Source of the DNA: JBMYXZ01 sp049608925 | GTDB taxonomy: Bacteria; Pseudomonadota; Alphaproteobacteria; JAGOMX01 | Direction: 5' to 3' | DNA length: 21,924 bases | NCBI GenBank assembly: GCA_049608925.1 | Contig: JBMYXZ010000011.1 | Span: 1 to 21,924 of the forward strand | Shown here: positions 1 through 7,329 of the stretch, in pieces | Layout of the letters: each line of letters opens with the position of its first letter | How positions within the stretch are numbered: position 1 is the stretch's first letter | Position numbers and translations under genes: made by a program | The notes under the pieces: model-generated | Databases searched by the model: none | The model's input: the letters and a program-made list of their open reading frames with translations, nothing else | What the model was told of the DNA's origin: nothing

Positions 1-1082
1 ATACCCATCAGCTGATTTTTGACCTGCAAGAAGATGATGTGTATTGGTGCACTGCTGATGTGGGCTGGATTACCGGGCATTCTTATAGTGTCTATGGCCC
101 CTTAGCAAATGGTGCAACGATTGTACTGTTTGAAGGTGTGCCTACCTATCCAGATGCATCTCGATGCTGGCAAATTGTTGATGCGCATAAGGTTAGTATT
201 TTCTACACGGCGCCAACTGCAATTCGCGCTCTAATGCAATCTGGAGACACACCAGTGTTAGAGACCTCTCGTAAAAGCCTGCGCGTTCTGGGCACCGTGG
301 GAGAGCCGATCAACACACCCGCTTGGAGATGGTATTCCCAAGTTGTAGGTGAGGGGCGCTGCCCAATTATGGACACATGGTGGCAGACAGAAACGGGCGG
401 TGTGTTGATTTCGCCTTTGGGAGAAGCTGGCTTCCACAAGCCTGGCTGGCCACAAACGCCCTTGCCAGGAATTGAGCCAGCGTTGTTAAAATCTGATGGT
501 AGTGTTGTGAAAGGGGCAGGAGAGGGCGCGTTAGTACTAGTGGATTCCTGGCCCGGACAGATGCGCAGCTTGTACAAAGATCACGACCGCTTTCTGGATG
601 TGTATTTTAAGCCGTATCCGGGATATTATTTTACGGGCGATGGAGCCTTGCGGGACGAAGCGGGGCATTATCGCACTACAGGCAGGCTTGATGATGTGAT
701 CAATGTATCGGGTCATCGCATCGGCACAGCGGAAATCGAAAGCGCTTTTACCACCCATGATGCGGTTGTGGAAGCTGCAGTCGTTGGATTTCCGCATGAC
801 ATTAAAGGGGAAGGAATATATGCCTACCTGACCTTGTTGCCTGAATATGATCACTCTGCCGAGCTGGAAAAAGAATTGATTCAATGGGTGCGTAATCGTA
901 TTGGCCCTATTGCTACTGCGGATGTAATTCATTGGGCGCCGGTGCTGCCTAAGACGCGTTCAGGCAAGATTATGCGCCGTATTTTGCGAAAAATTGCCAG
1001 TCATCAGGAAGACCAGATTGGTGATACCTCGACCTTGGCAGATCCAGGGTGTGTGAAACTGTTAATAGATAGTAGGAAATAG
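1..1082 (+). CDS. acsA: Acetyl-CoA synthetase, C-terminal part (5' end outside window)
   Basis: AMP-forming ligase that makes acetyl-CoA from acetate, ATP and CoA in the cytoplasm. The reading frame is open from the first full codon (base 3), so the gene starts upstream and only about the last 360 of the usual ~650 residues are present. Acs signatures follow in order: GTVGEPIN, then DTWWQTETGG of the adenylate-forming core, then YYFTGDGA and the hinge GRLDDVINVSGHRIG, and near the end PKTRSGKIMRR. The lysine of that last motif (bases 966-968) is the catalytic A10 lysine, which is reversibly acetylated in well-studied Acs proteins. The C-terminal ADPGCVKLLI also fits Acs better than propionyl-CoA ligase. 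The stop codon is 3 bp before cmk, suggesting co-transcription. Confidence 0.93.
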   Translation, partial: THQLIFDLQEDDVYWCTADVGWITGHSYSVYGPLANGATIVLFEGVPTYPDASRCWQIVDAHKVSIFYTAPTAIRALMQSGDTPVLETSRKSLRVLGTVGEPINTPAWRWYSQVVGEGRCPIMDTWWQTETGGVLISPLGEAGFHKPGWPQTPLPGIEPALLKSDGSVVKGAGEGALVLVDSWPGQMRSLYKDHDRFLDVYFKPYPGYYFTGDGALRDEAGHYRTTGRLDDVINVSGHRIGTAEIESAFTTHDAVVEAAVVGFPHDIKGEGIYAYLTLLPEYDHSAELEKELIQWVRNRIGPIATADVIHWAPVLPKTRSGKIMRRILRKIASHQEDQIGDTSTLADPGCVKLLIDSRK

Positions 1083-1085
1083 TTC

Positions 1086-1721
1086 ATGATAGTCACAATA
1101 GATGGCCATAGTGGCTCTGGTAAAGGAACGGCAGGACGCGCAGTTGCCAAAGAACTCGGTTTTAAATTCCTCGATACGGGACTGTTATTCCGGGCGGTGG
1201 GTTTTAAAATGCTGAAGCTGGGCCTGCCATTTGATGATGAGGGTATTGCCACAGGTGTTGCAGAAGGCTTAGCCCCGGAAGACATGGAGGCACCCGAGCT
1301 GCGCCAAGAGGAGGTTGGTATTGCTGCCTCTAAAATTGGCTTGCTACCCAAAGTGCGCTTTGCGTTGCTCAATTATATGCGAGAATTTGCGCAGCAAGAT
1401 CCAGGCGCCGTATTGGATGGTCGCGATATCGGTACAGTGGTGTGCCCAGGTGCTGATGTGAAGTTCTTTTTTGACTCTCGCGTTGAAGTCCGCGCCGAAC
1501 GACGGTTTAAAGAACTGGTGGAACGTGGCGAGGACGTGCAGTTCGATACAGTGCTGGAAGAAATGCGTGCGCGCGACCATCGAGACAGTACTCGCAAGAT
1601 TGGTCCCACAATTCCTGCAAAAGATGCTATAATAATAGATACGTCCGATATGACAATAAATGCTGTTGTTTCTGAGGTTTTATGTTATATTGAGCGCTAT
1701 CAAGCTGATCGCCAAGGTTAG
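1086..1721 (+). CDS. cmk: Cytidylate kinase
   Basis: Phosphorylates CMP and dCMP with ATP in pyrimidine nucleotide salvage and supply. The 211 residues match the usual Cmk length. The N-terminal P-loop reads IDGHSGSGKGT, followed by the nucleotide-binding segment FLDTGLLFRA, the central LDGRDIGTVV motif and the arginine-rich lid RAERRFKEL...RARDHRDSTRK. The P-loop has His where most Cmk proteins have Pro (IDGPSGSGKGT), a small oddity that leaves the Walker A glycines, lysine and threonine intact. It lies 3 bp after acs and about 100 bp before rpsA. The cmk-rpsA pair is a common proteobacterial arrangement. Confidence 0.95.
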   Translation: MIVTIDGHSGSGKGTAGRAVAKELGFKFLDTGLLFRAVGFKMLKLGLPFDDEGIATGVAEGLAPEDMEAPELRQEEVGIAASKIGLLPKVRFALLNYMREFAQQDPGAVLDGRDIGTVVCPGADVKFFFDSRVEVRAERRFKELVERGEDVQFDTVLEEMRARDHRDSTRKIGPTIPAKDAIIIDTSDMTINAVVSEVLCYIERYQADRQG

Positions 1722-1727
1722 CTTGTA

Positions 1728-1798
1728 GAGCTTCAGCGCTTTCGCAGTGCGACAGTAAGCTCTTATTATTCAGGACCAAATTAAGCTTAGTCTGGTCC
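1728..1798 (+). promoter_or_regulatory. Two stem-loops in the cmk-rpsA spacer (possible rpsA leader)
   Basis: The first hairpin pairs 1728-1733 (gagctt) with 1757-1762 (aagctc) and contains a nested stem of 1736-1740 with 1746-1750, one G-U pair included. It is followed by ttattatt, so it could be a weak cmk terminator. The second pairs GGACCA (1773-1778) with TGGTCC (1793-1798) and sits just before the AAAGGAG ribosome site of rpsA. S1 synthesis is autoregulated through its leader in E. coli; control here is an inference from position only. Confidence 0.4.
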
Positions 1799-1822
1799 GC
1801 CGAAAGGAGTCATTCGTTTATT

Positions 1823-3568
1823 ATGAATGCAAATACAACTGAATTAGAAAATTTTGAAAACATGAGCATGGAGTCTTTTGAGGCCCTGCTTGAAGAGTCT
1901 ATGCCTGCTGGCAACTTGGTGGGCTCCGTCATTAAAGCAACCGTCGTTAATATTGACCGCGACAACGTGTTTCTCGACGTTGGACTGAAGTCCGAAGGTC
2001 GTGTGGCAGTGCGAGAATTCGCACCCCATGGCACAACGCTTGAGTTGGTCATCGGCGACGTTGTTGACGTCTACCTAGAGCGCATGGAAGACAAAGATGG
2101 CATGGTTTGCCTTAGCCGTGATAAAGCACGTCGTGAGGAAGCTTGGGTTGAGCTCGAGAAGTCCTTCCAATCAAATGATCGTGTAAAGGGTATCATGTGT
2201 GGCAAGGTCAAGGGTGGTTTCACTGTTGATCTGGAGGGCGCAATAGCCTTCTTGCCGGGCAGCCAAGTTGATGTACGTCCAATTCGTGACGTAACCCCAT
2301 TGATGGGCATCGAGCAACCATTCCAGATCCTGAAAATGGATCGTGCACGTGGAAACATCGTTGTGTCCCGTCGCGCTGTTCTGGAAGAGTCCCGTGCAGA
2401 AGCACGTTCCGAGCTTATCTCTAACCTTGAGGAAGGTCAGGTTCTAGAAGGTATTGTTAAAAACATTACCGACTATGGTGCCTTTATCGACCTTGGTGGT
2501 GTTGATGGTCTATTGCACGTTACAGACATTTCCTGGCGTCGCGTTAATCATCCATCAGAGGTATTGGAAGTTGGTAAGACTGTTAACGTTCGCGTTATCC
2601 GTTACAATGCAGAAACACAGCGTATCTCGCTTGGCATGAAGCAGCTTGAGGAAGATCCTTGGGCAGGCGTTGAGATGAAATACCCTGTTGGCATGCGCCT
2701 AAATGGTGAAGTGACAAACATCACTGATTATGGTGCCTTTATCGAGCTAGAAGAAGGTGTCGAGGGTCTTGCCCACGTCACTGACATGAGCTGGACAAAG
2801 AAGGGTGCGCATCCAAGCCAGTTTGTTTCAGCAGGTCAGAATGTTGAGGTTATGATCGTTAGCATTGATCCTGAGAAGCGTCGTATTGCGTTGGGTCTGA
2901 AACAGTGTCAGCCAAACCCATGGGATGAGCTGAAAACCAACTTTAACGTTGGCGATACACATACTGGTGAGATCAAGAACATCACAGAGTTCGGCTTGTT
3001 CGTCTCTATGACTGATCAGATCGATGGTATGGTGCACATGTCAGACTTGTCTTGGGATGAAGCTGCAGATGTAGCTATCAAGAACTACAAGAAAGGCGAA
3101 GAGCTCGAGGTTAAAATCCTTGATATTGATGCCGAAAAAGAACGTGTGGTTCTGGGTGTTAAACAGCTATCCGGCGATCCTTTCGAGGAAAGCATGGAAG
3201 GTGTAAAGAAGGGTGCTATTGTAACCTGTGAGATCACTGCCGTTGAAGACAATGGTCTTGAAGTTATGGTTAATGGTGAAGTACCTGGGTACATCCGTAA
3301 GGTTGAGCTGGCGAAAGATCGCGACGATCGTCGTACTGACCGTTTTGCTGTTGGCGAAAAGGTTGATGCAAAGGTCACAGCAATCGATCGTAAGTCACGT
3401 CGTATGACTCTATCGATTCGCAGCCGCGAAATCGATGACGAGAAAACGGCAATGGCTGAATATGGCTCGACTGATAGTGGCGCAAGCTTGGGAGACATCC
3501 TAGGTGCAGCTATGTCAAAGAAAGCAGCTTCTAAAGATTCAGATACTGCTGAGGACAAAAAGAGCTAA
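1823..3568 (+). CDS. rpsA: 30S ribosomal protein S1
   Basis: The mRNA-binding ribosomal protein that helps load and unfold messages on the 30S subunit. Six S1-type OB-fold repeats are visible at roughly residues 33-100, 120-185, 206-275, 291-360, 378-446 and 462-530. Repeats 3 and 4 are closest to the consensus (GxVxNITDYGAFI, then HVTDxSW), while 1 and 2 are divergent, as is normal for the ribosome-docking repeats. The acidic/lysine-rich tail of about 50 residues is typical. Length (581) fits alphaproteobacterial S1. The ATG has a strong AAAGGAG site at about 1803-1809, and a Rho-independent terminator follows the stop. No ihfB gene follows, unlike in many proteobacteria. Confidence 0.97.
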   Translation: MNANTTELENFENMSMESFEALLEESMPAGNLVGSVIKATVVNIDRDNVFLDVGLKSEGRVAVREFAPHGTTLELVIGDVVDVYLERMEDKDGMVCLSRDKARREEAWVELEKSFQSNDRVKGIMCGKVKGGFTVDLEGAIAFLPGSQVDVRPIRDVTPLMGIEQPFQILKMDRARGNIVVSRRAVLEESRAEARSELISNLEEGQVLEGIVKNITDYGAFIDLGGVDGLLHVTDISWRRVNHPSEVLEVGKTVNVRVIRYNAETQRISLGMKQLEEDPWAGVEMKYPVGMRLNGEVTNITDYGAFIELEEGVEGLAHVTDMSWTKKGAHPSQFVSAGQNVEVMIVSIDPEKRRIALGLKQCQPNPWDELKTNFNVGDTHTGEIKNITEFGLFVSMTDQIDGMVHMSDLSWDEAADVAIKNYKKGEELEVKILDIDAEKERVVLGVKQLSGDPFEESMEGVKKGAIVTCEITAVEDNGLEVMVNGEVPGYIRKVELAKDRDDRRTDRFAVGEKVDAKVTAIDRKSRRMTLSIRSREIDDEKTAMAEYGSTDSGASLGDILGAAMSKKAASKDSDTAEDKKS

Positions 3569-3590
3569 ATAAAGCTATCCTTTAAAAAAG

Positions 3591-3629
3591 AAAATCGCGT
3601 GCTTTTTCAGGAAGTACGCGATTTTTTTT
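3591..3629 (+). terminator. Rho-independent terminator of rpsA
   Basis: A 10-bp perfect stem (3591-3600 with 3616-3625) is extended by a G-U and a C-G pair toward an 11-nt loop. An uninterrupted run of eight Ts (3622-3629) follows. It begins 22 bp after the rpsA stop. Confidence 0.93.
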
Positions 3630-3716
3630 GCCCATAATAACGAAAATTTAATCGCCTTTGGGTACACTTAAAATAGTGATTGGTATTTTTTAGTAGATAT
3701 ATTTTTAGGTGTAGTT

Positions 3717-4148
3717 GTGAGACAGCGTCGATCTTCCGTAGCATTTTTTGACAGAACATATAACGATGCCGTGGACTTATTACAAGAGTCCCGGACCTAT
3801 TTTCGTGAGCATGCAACCCAAGAGCTAAGCACATTAGACCCCACAACCAGCATGTATTTAAGCGAAGAAGCTAGCCGTGTGACCAAGCGCATGACAGAAG
3901 TCATGACATGGCTGTTGGCGCAAAAAGCTGCACATTATGAACAAATCCCACGTGATCTATTATCAGCAAATACTTTCAGGCTGTCACATGATCCCGGTTT
4001 ATCGGAAGATAGCGCGGATGCATGTGAAGTTCCGCTGCCTAAAAGATTGCGGGATCTGTTAAACAAAACCCACAGCCTGTATCGTCGCGTACAGTATCTC
4101 GACGGTCAGGTGTATGGCAAAGCATCAGTTGATGAGAGGTTTCATTAA
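3717..4148 (+). CDS. rcdA: RcdA/DUF1465-family protein
   Basis: A small all-helical protein of the alphaproteobacterial DUF1465 family. In Caulobacter its member RcdA is an adaptor for ClpXP-mediated degradation of CtrA and related substrates. The match is by pattern: an N-terminal F..Y..AV.LLQE...Y segment, the core EEASRVTKRMTEVMTWLLAQKA (residues ~50-71), and a C-terminal helix LPKRLRDLLNKTHSLYRRVQYLD. At 143 residues it is shorter than Caulobacter RcdA. The GTG start at 3717 is chosen because the conserved first helix begins almost at once; a weak AGGT lies upstream. Whether this organism uses a CtrA pathway cannot be told from the window. Confidence 0.7.
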   Translation: MRQRRSSVAFFDRTYNDAVDLLQESRTYFREHATQELSTLDPTTSMYLSEEASRVTKRMTEVMTWLLAQKAAHYEQIPRDLLSANTFRLSHDPGLSEDSADACEVPLPKRLRDLLNKTHSLYRRVQYLDGQVYGKASVDERFH

Positions 4149-4153
4149 ATGAT

Positions 4154-4187
4154 ATAAGCAAGGCTTGGATCTCCAGGCCTTGCTTAT
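4154..4187. terminator. Long hairpin between convergent genes (possible bidirectional terminator)
   Basis: A 15-bp stem (4154-4168 with 4173-4187, one G-U pair) with a 4-nt loop lies between the rcdA stop at 4148 and the convergent kinase-like gene's stop at 4196. T-tracts on both sides are poor, so termination strength is uncertain, but position and stability suit an mRNA 3' end for both genes. Confidence 0.6.
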
Positions 4188-4195
4188 TGAAGTAG

Positions 4196-5113
4196 TTACT
4201 GTTGCTGTAGCAGTTCAAGGGCCATTTTATATTTCTCTGACTGACGTTCTTTAAGCGCTTGCGTAGCAGTTGCTGCTGCAAGCGGGTAAAATATCTCTGG
4301 GCCAAAGGGTATATTGCCGTTTCCAATTTCTGCATGGAATTTTGCAAAGTCAGTTGGGTATTTTTTCATCACTTCTTCTCCAGGCTTTTCTTTAAGCTGT
4401 GAAGCAACTGTAAGCCCAAGTGTGCTCAGCAGTAGAGCGGGCACACGCATCAAGGTATATTTTGCTATTTCTACTTCGTTTGGTGCCCTGCCATAGTAGG
4501 CTTCCAATAGGGTCATACTTTTAAATTCATCAAAAATAGAAAATGCCCCAAGTGTTGCAAGATCAAAAGAAGCATATCCTTTACGCGTGGTTTCATAGTC
4601 AATTATTTTCAGATGCATCTCAAGAATTGCTAATATATTTGCTGGGTTCATATCACCATGAACAAGCACTCGTTCTTTGACCTTTTCAGAGAAAGTTTTC
4701 TCTAATATCATTAGAGCTGCTTTGCACTCCTTAAGATTCTCTGACGTACCGAATGGATCCGCTAAATCTGTAGTTTTCTGGAAAAGAGGCTGAAGAAATG
4801 TGAAAATTGTTCCTTCTTCTGCTTTAACATCTAGAGAATGGAATTTTTTTAGTTGCTCACCAGCAGTTTTAAAGAACCATCCACTATCAGGACGAAATTT
4901 AAAATCATTACTGATAAAATCTGTCAGCATGAACTTGCTTTCAACATCTGAGAAATGCAGCTTAGGTGCTATGTCGGCTTCTGAGGCAGCTTTATAAGCC
5001 TCTAACTCGGTTTCAAATTTCCCACCTGCAAAGCCTCCTGAGAAACGCCCAACCAAAGTTCTTTCTGGCAAATCAATTTTATAGATCTGAGAGCCTCCCG
5101 CGCCCGGGCGCAT
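4196..5113 (-). CDS. Phosphotransferase (APH/choline-kinase fold), downstream part of an interrupted exported-protein gene
   Basis: A kinase-like protein of the aminoglycoside phosphotransferase/choline kinase superfamily; the substrate is unknown. Visible are a glycine-rich loop GAGGSQIYKI near the start, the helix QLKKFHSL, the catalytic Brenner motif HGDMNPANIL (Asp base and Asn), and the metal-binding IDYE with FDLATL after it. All catalytic landmarks are intact. The ATG at 5113 is only the first start after an in-frame TAA. The same frame continues upstream through the stop to a signal peptide starting at 5269, and GGAGG ends just 1 nt before this ATG, too close for good initiation. It may be a recent pseudogene, a reinitiated product or a sequencing error. 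A family kinase carrying an export signal would be unusual. Confidence 0.75.
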   Translation of the reverse strand: MRPGAGGSQIYKIDLPERTLVGRFSGGFAGGKFETELEAYKAASEADIAPKLHFSDVESKFMLTDFISNDFKFRPDSGWFFKTAGEQLKKFHSLDVKAEEGTIFTFLQPLFQKTTDLADPFGTSENLKECKAALMILEKTFSEKVKERVLVHGDMNPANILAILEMHLKIIDYETTRKGYASFDLATLGAFSIFDEFKSMTLLEAYYGRAPNEVEIAKYTLMRVPALLLSTLGLTVASQLKEKPGEEVMKKYPTDFAKFHAEIGNGNIPFGPEIFYPLAAATATQALKERQSEKYKMALELLQQQ

Positions 5114-5158
5114 ACCTCCAATACGGTCTTTTTTAACTTTTGCCCCTGAAAAAGCTTT

Positions 5159-5269
5159 TTAAACAGCTTCTTTTATGGTTTCAAATTGCTGCTCGGTTAA
5201 CTCACACGTTGCTGAAACAGTTTGTGTAAATAGGATTAGGGCTAAAAGGGGGAAGAATTTTTTGTACAT
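5159..5269 (-). pseudogene. Signal-peptide N-terminal fragment of the same kinase-like gene, ended by in-frame TAA
   Basis: Reading the minus strand from ATG 5269 gives MYKKFFPLLALILFTQTVSA, a textbook Sec signal peptide with an AxA-like end (VSA), then TCELTEQQFETIKEAV and a TAA at codon 37 (5159-5161). Beyond the stop the same frame reads KAFSGAKVKKDRIGG straight into the kinase-like segment. A strong GGAGG site lies 4 nt upstream of this ATG, so this is clearly the ancestral start. The intact gene would encode about 357 residues. One base change (for example from AAA, CAA or GAA) accounts for the stop. Confidence 0.75.
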
Positions 5270-5317
5270 GAAACCTCCGCAGACTATTTTAATGAAGACT
5301 GTTTGCTTGAAAAATGG

Positions 5318-5394
5318 TGGTGGGCCTGGCAGGACTCGAACCTACGACACCTCCGTTATGAGCGGAGTGTTCTGACCAACTGAACTACAGGCCC
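5318..5394 (-). tRNA. tRNA with CAT anticodon (tRNA-Ile2 or elongator tRNA-Met)
   Basis: A full 77-nt cloverleaf on the minus strand. Acceptor stem is GGGCCTG/CAGGCCC, D stem GTTC/GAAC, anticodon stem CTCCG/CGGAG around loop CTCATAA, and T stem GTAGG/CCTGC around TTCGAGT, with discriminator A and encoded CCA. It lacks initiator features such as the C-A mismatch at the end of the acceptor stem. With a CAT anticodon it is either elongator Met or the Ile2 species whose C34 is modified to lysidine by TilS. The acceptor stem suggests Ile2 to me, but this is not secure. The kinase-like gene starts 48 bp downstream in the same direction. Confidence 0.95.
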
Positions 5395-5414
5395 CCAAAA
5401 TTCAAGATAAACTC

Positions 5415-5442
5415 AGAATAATCGATTCTTATCTCCAGTCAA
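5415..5442 (-). promoter_or_regulatory. Candidate tRNA promoter
   Basis: On the minus strand, TTGACT (5442-5437, 5/6 to the -35 consensus) is separated by 16 nt from TATTCT (5420-5415, 4/6 to the -10). Start would be near 5408, about 14 nt before the tRNA 5' end. Confidence 0.55.
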
Positions 5443-5448
5443 GGACTT

Positions 5449-5476
5449 TTGCGGGAGATATGATAAGTGGTATAAT
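5449..5476 (+). promoter_or_regulatory. Candidate gshA promoter
   Basis: A perfect TATAAT -10 at 5471-5476 has a weak -35 (TTGCGG, 5449-5454) at 16-nt spacing. Transcription would start about 35 bp before the gshA ATG and diverge from the tRNA promoter. Confidence 0.5.
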
Positions 5477-5518
5477 GAATTTCAGATAATTGCGCCCGCA
5501 AGGGCAAGAAAGAAAATA

Positions 5519-6814
5519 ATGGCAATAATACAGGGTCTTGACGATGTTGCGACCTATTTCCATCAGGGTTGCAAATCCCCTGATTCTCTGGCAATTGGCA
5601 CAGAATGGGAACGCATTTTGTATGACGGGGAAACATTTACGCGCCTAAATTATAGTCAAATTTGCAAAACATTCGACTTTTTCCAAGCCGATGGCTGGCA
5701 GCCCGTTTGGGAAGGAAACAATCGTATTGCCTTGAAAAAAGATGGCAACAGCATCTCGCTGGAGCCCGGAGGCCAGCTGGAACTATCGGCTAAAACATTT
5801 GCCAGCATGCAAGAAGTTGCAGATAGCTTAAGCGCTTTTGATGCACTGTTGTCTCAGTGTGCCCAGGAACATAATTTTATTCTGACCAGCTTTGGTTTTG
5901 ATCCTGTGTCCTCGCGTGATGAGGTCACCACTATGCCGAAACAGCGCTATGGCATTATGACCAAATACATGCAGCAGGTTGGGACTCTTGGACTGGATAT
6001 GATGCATCGCACAGCAACAGTGCAGGCCAATCTTGATTATACTTCTGAAGAAGATTTCATACGTAAAATGCGCGTGGCATTGGGATTGTCACCTATTATT
6101 GCGGCCCTGTTTGCTAACTCTCCGGCCCATGGATACAAGGACTATCGTGCCCATATTTGGCATCATACAGACAATGATCGCTGTGGCATCTTGCCTTTTG
6201 CATTTGAAGATGGCTTTGGGTTTGAACGCTATGCAGCATATCTGCTTGATGTACCAATGTACTTTGTTATCCGGGATGGCCAGTATATCGATATGGCGGG
6301 GCAATCTTTTCAAGATTTCCTGGCTGGTAAGCTTCCCGGCCTTGCAGAGGAAAGGCCTAGCTTGACCGATCTGGAAGATCATATGTCGACAGCCTTTCCC
6401 GAAGTGCGCCTTAAACAGTTCCTAGAGACACGAAGTGCCGATAGTGGGCCATTACACCATGCAATTGCTATACCCGCACTGTGGGCAGGTATATTGTATA
6501 ATCAGGATGTATTAAATTTGCAGTATGATCGAGTAATGGATTGGACACAGGAAGATCGGACTTTTATGTGGCAGACACTGCCAAAAGCAGGACTAGATCT
6601 TGAATTCCGTGGACAACCCCTTTGGACTATTGCTGAACAGGTTTTTGAGGCCCTGGAGCCATCCACGCATTTAAACTATCTCAAACAAATAATTGAATCT
6701 CGGCAAACTCTGGGCGACAAAATGGTCAGCATCTTTTCAAAGGATAAGAAAGCTATCCTAGCAGCCACCAACGAAGCGTTGCCGCACAATCAGCGTCAGT
6801 CCTTTTGTTTATAG
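5519..6814 (+). CDS. gshA: Glutamate-cysteine ligase (plant/alphaproteobacterial type)
   Basis: First enzyme of glutathione synthesis: joins glutamate to cysteine with ATP in the cytoplasm. The protein matches the GCS2/plant-like class rather than the E. coli class. IGTEWER near residue 27 supplies metal and substrate carboxylates, followed by ISLEPGGQLELSA, the repeatedly conserved YGIMTKYMQQVGTLGLDMMHRTATVQANLDY and, later, ALFANSPA. At 431 residues it is slightly short for the family but both ends look complete. The ribosome site is weak and A-rich. Its last 19 bp overlap the 3' end of ctaG, which is transcribed towards it. No gshB lies in the window. Confidence 0.92.
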   Translation: MAIIQGLDDVATYFHQGCKSPDSLAIGTEWERILYDGETFTRLNYSQICKTFDFFQADGWQPVWEGNNRIALKKDGNSISLEPGGQLELSAKTFASMQEVADSLSAFDALLSQCAQEHNFILTSFGFDPVSSRDEVTTMPKQRYGIMTKYMQQVGTLGLDMMHRTATVQANLDYTSEEDFIRKMRVALGLSPIIAALFANSPAHGYKDYRAHIWHHTDNDRCGILPFAFEDGFGFERYAAYLLDVPMYFVIRDGQYIDMAGQSFQDFLAGKLPGLAEERPSLTDLEDHMSTAFPEVRLKQFLETRSADSGPLHHAIAIPALWAGILYNQDVLNLQYDRVMDWTQEDRTFMWQTLPKAGLDLEFRGQPLWTIAEQVFEALEPSTHLNYLKQIIESRQTLGDKMVSIFSKDKKAILAATNEALPHNQRQSFCL

Positions 6815-7326
6815 AACGTGTAGGAAAGAGTGATGACCTTAATGTCATCAAGGTTTTCATCGTCATCTAATTCGGCATCGATAAAAAACTGCACAGGCAT
6901 GTCCATGGTTTGACCAGGCTCTAGGCGCTGTTCTTGAAAGCAAAAACATTCAACCTTGTTAAAGTAAATTCCTGCTTTCTGAGGGGTTACGTTGTAGACA
7001 GCCATGCCCACCAAGGGCTCACTGCCAATGTTTTCAGCTTGATAAAAAGCCAGCCCAGCTTCGCCAAGTTTGACGGTGACTTCCTTTTGTAAGGGGGTAA
7101 AGCGCCAAGGTAACGTGTAGTTTACATCGGCGTTGAATTGGATCCGAACTGTACGGTCACGTATGTCCCCTGTGGGGGCGAAAGCAACTTTCGTCGTGCC
7201 TCCAAACCCCGTCTGTTGGCAGAAAATGCGATATAATGGCACTGACGCAAAAGTAAGGCACACCATAAAAAAGGCGATCACTAACAGCAGAACACGGGTA
7301 TTACGGAAGGTGGGCGTTTGAGCCAT
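6796..7326 (-). CDS. ctaG: Cytochrome c oxidase assembly protein CtaG/Cox11
   Basis: Membrane-anchored copper chaperone that delivers copper to the CuB site of oxidase subunit I. One N-terminal transmembrane helix (about residues 11-31) is followed by PLYRIFCQQTGFGGT with the conserved Cys36. A periplasmic beta-domain carries the copper motif KVECFCFQEQ (Cys127 and Cys129) and the conserved LEPGQTMDMPVQFFID. Length 176 is typical. It is last in the cta cluster, 3 bp after the 40-residue coxF-like gene, and converges on gshA with a 19-bp overlap. Confidence 0.94.
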   Translation of the reverse strand: MAQTPTFRNTRVLLLVIAFFMVCLTFASVPLYRIFCQQTGFGGTTKVAFAPTGDIRDRTVRIQFNADVNYTLPWRFTPLQKEVTVKLGEAGLAFYQAENIGSEPLVGMAVYNVTPQKAGIYFNKVECFCFQEQRLEPGQTMDMPVQFFIDAELDDDENLDDIKVITLSYTFYKQKD

Positions 7327-7329
7327 GAA

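Noticed and set aside
203..577. Open frame of 124 codons on the minus strand inside acs
   Set aside because: Antisense shadow of a well-supported gene; no ribosome site and no recognisable protein features.
3085..3558. Serine/arginine-rich minus-strand open frame of 157 codons inside rpsA
   Set aside because: Low-complexity composition typical of an antisense frame; rpsA is unmistakable on the other strand.
5175..5375. Plus-strand open frame ending in GGPGRTRTYDTSVMSGVF
   Set aside because: It runs through the reverse complement of the tRNA; this is the well-known spurious peptide from tRNA antisense translation.
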